Assembly (NCBI GenBank): GCA_039621445.1
Contig: CP154955.1
Coordinates: 59,303,564 to 59,367,563, forward strand
Length of the DNA stretch: 64,000 bases
DNA from: Euglena gracilis
Taxonomy: Eukaryota > Euglenida > Euglenophyceae > Euglenales
Direction: 5' to 3'
Made by a program: the position numbers and the translations under genes. Positions 21,991 through 32,319 of the stretch are shown piece by piece. Below the pieces are notes generated by a model. That model had not been told where the DNA came from. It saw only the letters and a program-made list of their open reading frames with translations, and did no database searches. How positions within the stretch are numbered: position 1 is the stretch's first letter; every line of letters starts with the position of its first letter.

Positions 21991-22339
21991 TTCCATTGAC
22001 ACAGTGTGTTGTTGCCTCACCCTGTCAATGGCAAATCCCTCTAACATGGGCGTGTGACACCAACATTGGCATATTTTCAAATTTCTTCAGGACCCTCTTC
22101 CCTGGGGATGAGCTGGCCAGAATTCTGGCCCGCCCATACGCCATTAGCCCACTATTTGCTTCGAGGTGGGAAGCCCTGCGGACTCCTGACACTTCGGCCA
22201 AAAAGGCATCAGAAAACCCGACAAGCCGCAGAATTCCAACGTCAGACAACAAAAAAACGTTGATGCTGTTTTCAGCCTGAAATTTAAGGTGGGCAGCCCC
22301 ATTGGCGACCTCTCTCTAGACAATACAAGCAAAAGGAGG

Positions 22340-22500
22340 GAAAATCGCCCACGGATCTCCCAGCAGGCGGGCGTCGCTTCCGCTCTTCTGCAGACTTGCC
22401 TGCATCCACCCTCCAGCGAAGCCTTGACCACCACCACATTGAACTGCACCAGGACGTGCTTGGTGGTATCGGTCACTGCACCAAGGGAAAGCATGGACCG
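22340..22500 (-). CDS. Exon island, unknown protein
   Basis: The minus frame reads MLSLGAVTDTTKHVLVQFNV then VVVKASLEGGCRQVCRRAEA. The run of beta-branched residues (VLVQFNVVVVKA) and the codon choice favour coding in the first part; the bias fades after GGCRQ. It lies between other minus-strand exons. A G12 tract borders it at 22503. No family recognised. Confidence 0.45.
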
Positions 22501-22563
22501 GAGGGGGGGGGGGGCAGGGGTCAGAGCGGCAAACGAAGCACAAGCAAACTGCTTGCTTTGCAA

Positions 22564-22566
<3 letters not shown>

Positions 22567-22642
<76 letters not shown>

Positions 22643-22653
22643 CACACACACAC

Positions 22654-22686
<33 letters not shown>
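22567..22686 (+). repeat. (CA)n microsatellite
   Basis: About 58 CA units with two interruptions. Confidence 0.97.
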
Positions 22687-23021
22687 GGGTTTGCTCTGTG
22701 GCACCGCACTTCTCATTCGGAGGCTGGTTCGTCCTCCAAACTGGTGTGCGTCTGTTATGGAGGGAGATAAATTCTTTCTTCTGCCTTTTACTCTTCCTTG
22801 CACTTCTTGACCAGTTGGCGGCTGCCCAGCATGGTTTGTTTGCATTATTTTCATTGTGTACAAATTTCACAAAAGTTTACTCACCCACGCACCCACTGTG
22901 CAGTTTTCCATCATTGCACATTGTTGAACGGAACAGCGGATACCCCACCATCCTCATGCTCGTCGGCTTCATCCATGTGAAGCTCCGAGGGTGGCTTGCT
23001 GTTTTCCATACTGTTTCACGC

Positions 23022-23258
23022 TGGGGATGCCAACACACGGTGTGCGGCACACCGTGCAGCACACTATGCGCCAGACATTCATTTAGTGCGCCGCGGCGAA
23101 GTTTGTCGTGGAGCAAAAGAATTTTATCCGCAGTGCGGGCGGCGCACAATCAAAATCTTGCCGCGGAGCACCCACAGCGCACCTGAAACGCTGCCGCGGC
23201 GCACCAAATGAAAGTCTGCTGTGCACGCCGTGCGGCACACCGTCCGTCAGCATCCCCA
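23022..23258. mobile_element. Foldback element / long imperfect hairpin
   Basis: The ends TGGGGATGC and GCATCCCCA are inverted. Inside, CACGGTGTGCGGCAC pairs with GTGCGGCACACCGT, and ACATTCATTTAGTGCGCCGC with GCGGCGCACCAAATGAAAGT. Pairing extends with interruptions toward the centre, so most of the 237 bp can fold on itself. No clear target duplication. It could be a foldback MITE or a source of hairpin RNA. Confidence 0.7.
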
Positions 23259-23484
23259 CTGCGTATGCTCGCGCGCATACAAACACAGGGAAGTGCGAAA
23301 CGCATCCACACAGGAAACTTGCATCACGCTTGCATGCAAACCTGGACAATCAAACAGGACGTGGGAAGTGAAGTCCAATATGGGACTCTCTGCCTGGTCA
23401 ACCGGCGGAAACTGGCCATGTGGCAGCTGGTGCAGGGGTGGCCGAGAAATTGATTTTAAAAAGATGGCACGGTGCATGCCAGGC

Positions 23485-24195
23485 TTTTTTTAGTCGGTGC
23501 CCACCCCACGGGGGGGGTGCTGGGGGCAGGCACCCCATAGCACCCCTGCCGACCCCCCACGGGGGGGGGGGGGGGTAGGGTTTCAGGGGTGGGTTGGGCA
23601 GGCACCCCGTTTTCTTTACCCTTTTGGCAAGGACCCACCCGGCCCTGGGTACCCCGGGCTGCCCCGCCCATTTCCCTATAGCACCCACCCACCCCCTCCC
23701 CCCGGTCGGTAAAAAAAGCCTGGTGCATGCATGTGTACACACCTGTAAACAGAGAGGCTGGAGAATTGGGGGTAAAAATATGCTGCAGCTGAACAGGTAT
23801 GTCTTCGTCGTTTTGGGCACGTTTCCCAAACTTGTCGGTTGCAAGGGGTCTTCTCAAACGCAGGCGGTGGTTGAGAAGGTGCAGAAAATGTGACTCTTGG
23901 CAGCAAGCTAAAATTGACCAACCCCATGGGGGGGGTGCCCTGGAGTTCCTGGGCAGGCAGGCACTGCACCTCCTCCCCCCCGGGAGGGGGGGGGGGTCGG
24001 CGTCTGCCTGGTCGTGGGCGAAAAAGAGCCCAAAAACGGCTTCTGGCGCCTTCGTCGCCAGAAGTGCCTAGGCCGAGTACCCAGGCACTTTTTGGCCATG
24101 TGCCCTCCCCCCCCAGGGAGAGGGTCGGATCTGGGTGCCTAGGAGTGCCTGTCCAGGCAGGCACCGCCCCCCCCCCCACCCCCAGGGTGGGTCAG
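23485..24195 (-). repeat. GGCAGGCACC family, two blocks inverted relative to 4085-4560
   Basis: 23485-23720 contains AGCACCCCTGCCGACCCCC, GGGTTTCAGGGGTGGGTTGG, ACCCTTTTGGCAAGGACCCA and GGTACCCCGGGCTGCCCCG, the reverse of 4090-4310. 23915-24190 is a second block with TGCCTGTCCAGGCAGGCACC. Short frames inside are repeat-derived. Confidence 0.75.
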
Positions 24196-24543
24196 CACTG
24201 CCTTCAAATTCAGCCTGCTTGCCACTTGGCCGAAGGCATCATGGTACCCCTCCCCCGAGCCAAATGGACACCGAAATGACAATCTAGACCGTCCAGACAA
24301 GGAACATTCATTGGGCATGGGGTTTCAGGAATGGGGGGAAGCAAGTTTGCCTGCTCGTTATCTCCCCATTCCTCCCCCAACCACTTGGATTTCCTCCAGC
24401 CCAACACCCCCTGTGTGGTTTCTCCATGGGTCGGTGGTGACGACAGGTCAGTGGGTCGGTGGACAGGTCCAAGCATACAGTCCAGCCGCGATTCGGGCCA
24501 CACCCAACCAACCACACCTCACCTGTATACATACGTACATACA

Positions 24544-24657
24544 TATGGATGGATGGATGGATGGATGGATGGATGGATGGATGGATGGATGGATGGATGG
24601 ATGGATGGATGGATGGATGGATGGATGGATGGATGGATGGATGGATGGATAGATGGA
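24544..24657 (+). repeat. (GGAT)n microsatellite
   Basis: About 28 GGAT units, reverse orientation of the CCAT array at 1.3 kb. Confidence 0.97.
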
Positions 24658-24789
24658 TGTATATCTGTGTGTGTACATATCCACACACATATACATATTC
24701 TTTAGATAGACTCACACACCCATACACCTGTCTGTAAATATACATAATACACACACACATATCTGGCCACAGAGACACCACAACCACCC

Positions 24790-24922
24790 CGGGCGGGGGT
24801 CTTCGGTGCGCCAGTGCACCTCGTACCGCGCGTCACAGGACCCGGGGGCAGTGGGGTGCAGGACGGCAGGAGGACCACGCGAGGCCAAACCGACACGGAG
24901 GCCGGTGGATGTTGACTGCAAA
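24790..24922 (-). CDS. Possible exon island, unknown protein
   Basis: The minus frame reads [20 protein letters not shown] then [19 protein letters not shown], preceded by TTTGCAG (possible 3' splice site at about 24922). The second half has the stronger codon bias. A plus frame ([15 protein letters not shown]) scores similarly, so the strand is only favoured, by residue content and by neighbouring minus-strand exons. Confidence 0.4.
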
Positions 24923-25339
24923 TCGGACCTGATTGTTTCCGGGGGGATGGGCTGGGGGGTAGGAAAGACGGTGGCCATCGGGGGTGTATGGGCAAAAATT
25001 ATAATACGCAATAATATGCAAATAATATAATATAAAATATATAAAAAAATATATATTAATATAAAAATATATATAAAATTATAATTATCAATCATATGCA
25101 AATGAAAAAAAATAGGGCGTAACATGTGTGTTGTGTGCGTAACATGGAAGTATATGTATATGCTTGTGTTGGGGGGTTGGGGGGTCTTCTGTGGCCCGGC
25201 CGATGCCTGGTGGGTAGGAGAGGGTTTGGTCCCCTTCTGGTCCTGGAGGGGGGCCCAAAGTCAAAGAAGCATTTTTGACCTGACACAAAGCAATAATACA
25301 CCCCCTACCCTGGGAAAAAGCCCTGGCAATGGTAAAGGC

Positions 25340-25440
25340 AACAGGCAATAGGCAATCGGCATTGCCATAGGCAATAAGCAATATTGACTGTTGTCTATAG
25401 GCAATAGGCAATGCCTATTGCCTATTGTGCCGCCAACAGG
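25340..25440 (+). repeat. GCAATAG repeats with inverted units
   Basis: GCAATAGGCAATAGGCAAT occurs three times, with inverted ATTGCCTATTGCC and CATTGCC units, so the block can fold on itself. Confidence 0.8.
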
Positions 25441-25444
25441 CACG

Positions 25445-25475
25445 GGCCGCCCTGTGCCTATTGGACAGGGCGGCC
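25445..25475. other. Perfect 11-bp stem-loop
   Basis: GGCCGCCCTGT and ACAGGGCGGCC flank a 9-nt loop (GCCTATTGG). It stands right after the GCAATAG block. Confidence 0.8.
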
Positions 25476-25596
25476 AATGCCACAGACCCTGACTAGGAGA
25501 TTTCCGAAGGATCGAGGGGGGGGGGTCTGGAAAAAGGTGCTGGCAGACGCCTGGGGTTGGGTCCGCTCCGCCTCAAGAAATCCCTTGCCCCTGGTA

Positions 25597-25999
25597 AACC
25601 CTCCCCCAAATAATACCCCCCCCAAATAATACCCCTCGGGACGGGACTTCGGGCGAAAAAAGAATACCCCTCCCCGGTCTTTGGGTCGAAGGCCCGGATT
25701 TTGACCTGAAAATCTAAGTAAAAATCACAGTTTCTGACAACAAATGACGAAAAAAGCGATTTTTCTGGATCATCCGACCTCCAAAAAAATACTAAATTTC
25801 ATAAGAAAGTACAAAAAATGACCCCAGATGGGGGTTTTGACACTATGTTGGGTCCTACGGGACTTCGAAGAAATTTCGAAAATTTTGGAGAAATAATACC
25901 CCCCCCCAAATAATACCCCCCCCTTGGGCCGGGACTTCAGGCAAAAAAAATAATACCCGGGGGGGGGGGGGGGGGGGGTATTATTTGGGGGGGGGGGGT
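25597..25999 (+). mobile_element. C-tract/word MITE (word AAATAATAC), TA-flanked
   Basis: Left end AACCCTCCCCCAAATAATAC plus CCCC; right end GGGTATTATTTGGGG plus a G tract and T. TA lies outside each (25595-25596 and 26000-26001). AATAATACCCCCCCC recurs several times inside, as does GGGACTTC(G/A)GGC. Confidence 0.7.
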
Positions 26000-26690
26000 T
26001 AGTTTCCACGGCGTTTCAGGGGAAGCAAAAGAGCAAATCGAAAGATTCCGGCGAGGGGGGGTGGGTGGAAGTATGGGTTTGGGGGATACGAACGACAGTG
26101 GCCGGTGGGGGGATGTGCACGATAGGGCGGTCCTTAAGCAAATGAGAAAAAAAAAACTCCGCTGTCCCAGCACACTCAGTGAAAAATATACAGGAAAATG
26201 GGCAGGAAATTTTGGCATTTTTCAGCGAGAACAGGTCGACATCAGGGGGAATAAATTGATTCCTGGCACCCTTGGACCATCGTCCATCCACCCAAATCAT
26301 CGAAAACTGTGGTTTTCGACTGTTTAATTTTTGCCCTCGTTCAAGTCCCAGTCTGGCCCTTAGCCGGCCCTTTGGCCGAAAGGGGGGGGGGGGGCGGTCC
26401 TTGATGAAATAAAATAAAAAACTTTCCTGTCCCTTAAGGACCGCCCTGGTGCACAATACACATACATATGCATATGCACATAACGCACATACATATGCAT
26501 TAATAAAATAATAATTCAGAATACATAGTATGCACTGTTATAAAATAACAATAGTTATAGTGCATTAAATGTTTTTGCATTGTTATTATTTAATTATTAT
26601 TTAGTTATTATATTGTTACAATTTGTTATTTTGCATTTTGCAAATGCAAAATAAGCGCAATTTGCACTCCGCAGATCCCCTCCATTCCCT
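26000..26690. other. No gene seen
   Basis: Mixed sequence with GACCGCCC/GGGCGGTCCTTAAG motifs repeated in both orientations (26125-26145 and 26390-26450) and an AT-rich block (26455-26650). No exon signal. Confidence 0.5.
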
Positions 26691-26691
26691 C

Positions 26692-26764
26692 CCCCTGGCG
26701 GCAAGGCAGGGCCCTCCGCAAGCTGCCGGAACAGCACGTCGAAGTGCCAGCAGTCGCCACTCAT
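26692..26764 (-). CDS. Exon island, unknown protein
   Basis: The minus frame reads SGDCWHFDVLFRQLAEGPAL then PP, with 18 or more of 21 third positions G or C. A possible AG precedes it at 26763. The pattern DCWHFDVLFRQLAEG looks like a helix. Unknown family; possibly the same gene as the exons at 18.7-24.9 kb. Confidence 0.5.
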
Positions 26765-27029
26765 AAGCGCAGGCAAAACGGATCCATTGGGTCGCTGTGG
26801 GGGGGGGGGGGCGGAGTCAATGAAAAGGTCTCAAATGCCTGGTGGAGTCTCAGATGGTCAAAAAATCAACGGGTCCAAAATGTGAAACGTTGGTCGAAAA
26901 ATGGATTTGCTTGCAAAAAAACGGCAGGCTTTTTGAGCAGTTTTGCAGTTTCAATTTTTTGGTCGTTTTGTTGTTGGCACTTGCCCTGACTGGGCCCAGC
27001 ACCAGTGGACGCCTGGGGGGGGGGGGACT

Positions 27030-27275
27030 TTGGGTTTTTGACCGCTTTTCGCCATGTTTGGTCGCGTTTGGCCACTTTTGGCAACTGTTGGCCACACTTT
27101 GGCCCCCTTTGCCCATTTTTGGCCACTTTAGGCTGTTTTTGGTTACTTTTGGCCATTTTTGCCTTATTTTTGCTATTTTTGGCAACTTTTTGAGCACTTT
27201 TGGCCATCCAATGGCCATTTTAGGCCATTTTAGGCTATTTTTGACTGTTTCTAGCCAACTTTTAGCAATTTTGGC
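27030..27275 (+). repeat. TTTTGGCCAC degenerate minisatellite, array 1
   Basis: About 20 units of TTTTGGCCACTTTTGGC type, followed by GAACCAACATCGTATACAAA and TCTCTGACC with a G tract. Other arrays: 31890-31990, 33420-33670 (inverted) and 49720-49910. The tail block also recurs at 33147-33200. Confidence 0.75.
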
Positions 27276-27440
27276 CGAACCAACATCGTATACAAAAAGC
27301 TCGTCTCTGACCGGGGGGGGGGGGGTCGTTAGACAAGCCCGGTCGTTGGACAAGGGGGGGGAGGTACTATTAGATGGGGTATTGTAAGGGCTTCAATTTA
27401 GGTCTCCGGACATTTCCTTTGGGGTCATATTTGGGGAGGG
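27276..27440 (+). repeat. GGTCGTTGGACAA words and TCTCCGGACATTTCC fragment
   Basis: CGTTAGACAAGC and CGTTGGACAAGG beside G tracts, then a 55-bp piece of the TCTCCGGACATTTCC family starting GATGGGGTATTGTAAGGGC, identical to the start of the copy at 41497. Confidence 0.7.
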
Positions 27441-27740
27441 GGGAGCGACATTGAAGGGGTTCTGTGTGGGACTCGCTCCAACGCAGGATAAAAATGGCAG
27501 TCTTTGGTAAAAGGGTTTTATTGAATCTGAACGGTTCGTTGGCCACACTCGCCCCGCCAGACACTGGATTAGAAGCGAATGCACAGACACCGCATTTCCA
27601 GGACCCCCTTTTCAGCTTCAAAAGAAACAGCCAACAGGGGACTGCCCTTCCGCCATCGGGAAAGGTTTTGACGCTCACTCCTCCCAGGATTCTGTCTAAG
27701 GAGGCCCAGGGGGGATGCCAGCGCACCGCGCGTTGGCATC

Positions 27741-28426
27741 CAGGGGTTTTTTTAAGACCGGGGAGGGGGGGTCCCCCCACCCACCCAGCCCCCCCCCCCG
27801 GGGGGAGGGGGGGTCCCGGGGGACCCACAAAAAAATGGCCAAAAATTGCGAAAAGTGCTAAAAATAGCACCTTTTCAAAAAAATTCGGTGCCTAAGGCGC
27901 CGAAACGCATAACCCCCCCCCCCTAATTGTAGAGCGGGTGCTCTTGTAGTGGACGCTCGCTTCGCCAGAGGGGGGTGCTATTCTATTTGGACCCTGCTCT
28001 TGTAGTGGACATCACACACATTTTCCTACAGTGTTCCAGCGCCCAGTCAGTTTCCGGTCCCCTCAATCTCCCTTCCTCCACCTAAACCGGCACCCAAGCG
28101 CAAACAGCAGCCAAGGTTGGAGGAATTGTTAAGCCGCTGAGCTCTGGGAAGCTTGCCCTTTTGAGGCGAGTTACAAACCTTGCCACAATCACATGGAATG
28201 ACTTGCCTTGCTTCTGCTTCCATCGGTTTTCCAGGGGGGTGCTCTTGTAGTGGACGCTCGCTTCGCCAGAGGGGGGGGGGGTGCTCTACTATTTGGACCC
28301 TGCTCTTGTAGAGGGCATGCCCTACTATTAGGGGGGGGGGTTATCCCACCCCCCTGGGGGGGGGGGGGGGCTCGGCCGGACCCACCCACCCGACCCCCCC
28401 CGGGGTCCACAACAAAAAAACCCCTG
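27741..28426 (+). mobile_element. hAT-like MITE CAGGGG...CCCCTG with nested element
   Basis: Left end CAGGGGTTTTTTTAAGACCG; right end AAAAAAACCCCTG. GTTGGCATC is repeated directly on both sides (27732-27740 and 28427-28435). The core (ACCCACAAAAAAATGGCC, GTGCTAAAAATAG, GGCGCC palindrome) matches the copies at 43100, 61319 and 47465 (inverted). It is longer than these because another element (27912-28341) is inserted in it. The insertion adjoins the exon-like stretch at 28427-28515. Confidence 0.8.
27912..28341 (+). mobile_element. C-tract/word MITE (CTCTTGTAGTGGAC), nested, TA-flanked
   Basis: Left end ACCCCCCCCCCTAATTGTAG; right end CTACTATTAGGGG plus a G tract and T. TA lies on both sides (27910-27911 and 28342-28343). 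The sister MITEs at 43100 and 61319 read GTATATCCCACC at this spot without an insert, giving an empty site. TGCTCTTGTAGTGGACGCTC and GCTTCGCCAGAGG occur twice inside. Confidence 0.8.
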
Positions 28427-28515
28427 GTTGGCATCCCCGAGGGTTCCGGCAGGAGTCCCGTCCTTCAGGTGAACCGGGACCCCACCGGGCCGGGGTCGAG
28501 ACCAGGGCGTCGCTG
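28427..28515. CDS. Possible exon island interrupted by a MITE, strand uncertain
   Basis: The GC-rich stretch contains open frames on both strands: plus IPEGSGRSPVLQVNRDPTGP ending in TGA, and minus GGVPVHLKDGTPAGTLGDAN or DALVSTPARWGPGSPEGRDS. GC3 is highest for plus (about 82 percent). The target duplication of the adjacent MITE (GTTGGCATC) forms its left edge, so if this is an exon the MITE either split it or became part of the intron. Confidence 0.3.
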
Positions 28516-29084
28516 AAGCAAGGGAGGGAGGGAGGTGGCTGAATGTCTCCCCCTCCCGGCTTAATCCGGATCACTCCGTCACCTCCCCACCTCTGGGAAA
28601 CTGACCCCCCCCCCGACAGGTGTACCCCAGGCAGGCACCGGGCGCTTCAACGGGCTCCAGACAGGTCAGACGGACCTCCTACTGACAGATCAGCCGGTAT
28701 CTGCTGGCAGTTTTCTGATCACGACCCTGACACAAGTTCTTGGGTGTGGCACAATCACTTCGGGGGGGGGGGGGCACCCACGGGAACCACACCAACCACA
28801 CAAGGTGAGTGTATGTCCCTACAGCGCTGGAATTACACCAGAGTTGCTCACCCGGCCAGGGGGAGCAACAAAAGAGGACTGGTGTAAGGGGTCCCTGGCC
28901 ACTCACCACGCAGCAAACTGGGCCAGAAGCGAAGTTAGCGCCGGCCATAAACAGACAAGAAGCCTTAGTGCAACTAAGGGGGGGGGGGCACGGGGGTAAG
29001 CAGGGTTCATGCTAAAATGGGGGCGAGGTGTAAGGTTTCAGGCTTTCAAAAAAAAAAATGAGTGGGATGAACTTTGGGGACTGA

Positions 29085-29165
29085 GAGCAGCCTGTCAGCC
29101 AAGCCTCGAGCTCTGGTCCGAGAAGAAGCCGTTCGCCCCGGGGGCGTTCAGCAACCGGGGGGATC
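29085..29165 (+). CDS. Exon island, unknown protein
   Basis: The plus frame reads ACQPSLELWSEKKPFAPGAF then SNRG, with 22 of 24 third positions G or C, against about half on the opposite strand. CAG precedes it at 29086-29088. The frame stays open to about 29290 with weaker bias. No family recognised. Confidence 0.45.
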
Positions 29166-29995
29166 AAACGCATTGGCACGCAGGCCAAGGCGGAACGCAA
29201 CCCTCATACACCACCGCCACAGTGGCCCAGGCTCGGCCACCGCACCTCAGTGCAGGGCGGGTGCGGTGTCCGGCGAGGCTGCCGGGCAACACCCGACAGA
29301 GCGGCATGGGGGGAGGACGCGCAGAAGAGCGGCAGTGTTGGGCAGCTCATGGTAGGGGAGTGACTTAAAGAAAACCCAATCGGTCAGAATTGCCACCCCC
29401 TCCCCCTGGAGCCGGGGACGGTTTCCACGAGTGAGCACGATTGCGGACGGTAAACACTGCGGCCCGAAACACAAATAATGAGGTCGCGAAACAATCAGGG
29501 GAAAACAAATGTATCCTCCTAATTGCCTGAAGCAAAATCCAACCAGAACTGTGGCCAATAAAAAGGGAAATTAACCATTCGCCGATTAACCCAGCTCTTG
29601 ACACGCACTCTTTCCATTATTATATGCATTATACATTATACATATATATATATATTATACACATTATTACAAAATTATACTGCCAACTTGACTCTTGGTT
29701 GCCTGGGGCTCCACAGAGGCTTTGAGAAACCTTCTCGGAGGGACGCTGCGCTTGGGGGGACAGGCAAACCCTTTTCCAACCCACACAGAGCCACACCTCG
29801 AAGTGGTTGGGTCGCCGTTGGCTGCAGACAGCCACAGCCGGCCACAGCCGACCGCGGACCCAACCACGGTACTGAAAGAATCAAAACTTGATGAGGCTGT
29901 TAACAGGAACTGGGGGAGGGTTGTGATTCTCAGGTCCATCAACGGTGTATTGACCTCTACAGGGTGCTCAGCCAACCCAAAGAACCGCCCAACTA
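29166..29995. other. No clear gene; weak open frames
   Basis: GC-rich to 29360 with frames on both strands, then ordinary DNA with a TA-rich block (29620-29670). No exon I would defend. Confidence 0.4.
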
Positions 29996-30083
29996 AAACC
30001 CCCCAAATATGAAAACCCCCATGGGGTCTTGAAAATTCCGCCCAAATATAAAACCGGGGGGGTTTCATATTTGGGGGGGGGGT
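29996..30083 (+). mobile_element. C-tract/word MITE (word AAATATGAAA), 88 bp, TA-flanked
   Basis: Left end AAACCCCCCAAATATGAAAA plus CCCCC; right end GGGGTTTCATATTTGGGG plus a G tract and T. TA lies outside each (29994-29995 and 30084-30085). The shortest member of the set, almost nothing but its two ends. Confidence 0.65.
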
Positions 30084-31340
30084 TAGGGTGGAAACCATGG
30101 GGGGGGGGGACCTTCCAGCAACATCTTTGGTTATGTGCAAAGAATGCAAAAAAAAATGCAAAAAAAATGCAAAAAAAAATGCAAGTTGCATGAAAATTCC
30201 TTTAGGAGCTCCAGGGCTGTCCTCTCTGCTGGAGAGGACTTTGAAAATTATATCCTCCTCCAAGAGACATTTTTCTCTTTGCAACACTCTAGGCCAAAGT
30301 TGGACAATTATTCACATTTTTTTCTCTGACAAAACACATAAAAAAATATCAAAAACAGGGGTGCCTTGTACAAACTGGCAAAGTGACATGGTTGGTTTGC
30401 CTAGTGGAACTTGCCTTTCATTGCGCAACTACTGTTAATGTGACATTGGTCCAAAAACGTTTAGTATGCAACTTCCAATTGTCTGGTGGTAGTTGTCTGG
30501 TAGTGGCAATTTGCCTGTGAAACTGCCCAAAAAAAATGGGAAAGGTAAAATATGCAGAAAAATGCAAAAGAGGCGATTTTCGCTGATTTTTCATTACGAA
30601 ATGCTGCAGTTGGAAGCACGGCCGGCCGCGACCAGCCGCCAGGCATGAATACAACCAGAGTGCTCTCAAAGTACGGGACTTGGTTTGCACTGTGATAAAT
30701 TTGCTCCGACAAGCTACCCCAAAGTGTCGCCCAACTAGGGTTAACAAACATGGGGTGATCCTCACTTGGCGCCTTCGGTGCCTCGCTCTCCCCCCCCCCC
30801 GGGCGCTTGGGCTGGGCCATGTGGCATAGAAGGTTAGGCCAGGGGAGCCAACCTTATGGCAAGTTTGCATGTAAGAATTTTCAAAAGGCTGAAGGCCAAA
30901 TTCAGGGGGGGGGCAAGGAGGAGGGGGGCCAAGCACCCAGAGGGATGCACAAAAAAATGCAAATGTTCAAGATAATGTTATTTTTGATATTTGACATTTT
31001 GATATTTGATTTTTGATCTTGATATTTTTATTTCAAGATATTATTCATTATTCAAAAACGCAAATTATGAACTTGCCTCCATGTCTCGAATCACCTCAAG
31101 GTAAAGCAATTCTATTCGAAAGGAATATTTGTTTCTGACACCTTTCCTGGGGGGCAAAAGCCAAACACTGGCGCTGATGCAAGGGAGGAAGACCCATCAG
31201 AGGAGGCAGGGGGGAGAGACAGACGGCTGGCCCAGGGCACAAATCGGGCTGAGAGCCAAACCCATCAAACCAAATAGGCTCGGACCAGAACAAGAGTGGC
31301 ATTTTAGTGAGCCAACCAGGTAACAGCCAGGAATAACCCA
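30084..31340. other. No gene seen; GGCCAAGTTTGCATG copy 3 at 30785-30945
   Basis: 30130-30190 is a degenerate AAAATGCAAA array; 30190-30290 (AAGCTTTT/GGAGCTCCAGGG type, GAGGACTTTGAAAATTAT) resembles 31550-31660. 30785-30945 is a copy of the GGCCAAGTTTGCATG family. 30960-31060 is a degenerate TTGATATTT array. No coding signal. Confidence 0.5.
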
Positions 31341-31342
31341 AA

Positions 31343-31470
31343 ATAATATTATAATATAATATAATAATATAATATTATTATATTATTATTAATAATAATA
31401 ATAACAACAACAACAACAATAATAATAATAATATAATACTATAAAATAATATAATATAATATAATAATAA
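31343..31470 (+). repeat. (ATA/AAT)n microsatellite
   Basis: ATAATATA and ATAATA units with a short AAC run in the middle. Confidence 0.95.
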
Positions 31471-31649
31471 CCGAGGCAGGGGGGGGGGCAACGCAAACAT
31501 GATCCGCAGAAAACGCGAGGCAAAAACCAAAAAAAAACGGCAGTTGTATGGGAAAAGCTTTTGGAGCTTTAGGAGACCTCTGGGGTGTGCACTTTTCTCC
31601 TGGAGAGACTTACAAAAGTATGAGCATCTCCAGGGTGAAAAATTTCATA

Positions 31650-32000
31650 TGCAACGATCCGGGCCACAATTGAAGGTAGGGGGGTCAATCTTAGGGGTCA
31701 AGTTTGCATGGTAAGAAATTAGGCAAGCCATGCATCTACCCCCCCCCGTCCAACAACCACTGATGTTTGTCTCGGGGGGGGGGGGCGGTCGCTAAAAAAA
31801 GCCAACGTTCGTCTCCGACCAGGGAAGTAGTCATCAAGCAGGGGGGGGGGGACCCTGGGTCGGCAAAAAAATTGGTCACAGATGGGTAGATGGCCACTTT
31901 CTGGCCATCTTGGCCACCTTCGGCATTTCTTGGCCACTTTTGGCCGTGGCAATTTTTGGCCTACTTTTGGCCAACCCTTAGCAACTTTCGGCATTGTCGC
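31650..32000. repeat. GGTCAAGTTTGCATGG fragment, GTCCAACAACC words, TTTTGGCCAC array 2
   Basis: 31660-31730 is a short copy of the GGCCAAGTTTGCATG family. 31740-31860 has C/G-tract words (GTCCAACAACCACTG, GTCTCCGACCAGGG). 31890-31990 is the second TTTTGGCCAC-like array. Confidence 0.6.
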
Positions 32001-32319
32001 AACCTTGCACATCTAAATCGATTTTTAAGCATTTGCCATGGCAGCCAATCTCACACTTCGGCTTTCTTTCTTGGTCGATGTCGGCAAATGCCCCCATCGA
32101 CAGTTTTTTACGAATTACAAGACTTACCCCCAAAAACCCAAAATGTCATGTGGTGCCCCAGCATGCAGAGATGGATTAGGGACCTTGACAAGTAGGGTGC
32201 CTAAGGGAAGGTGTCACCACAGCATACGGCATACATAACACCCAGCAAGTGTGTTTGGAACCACCTCTTAACGTAAGATATTGATGGAACGATTTTGTGA
32301 GGTGTGACTTAGGCTGAAA

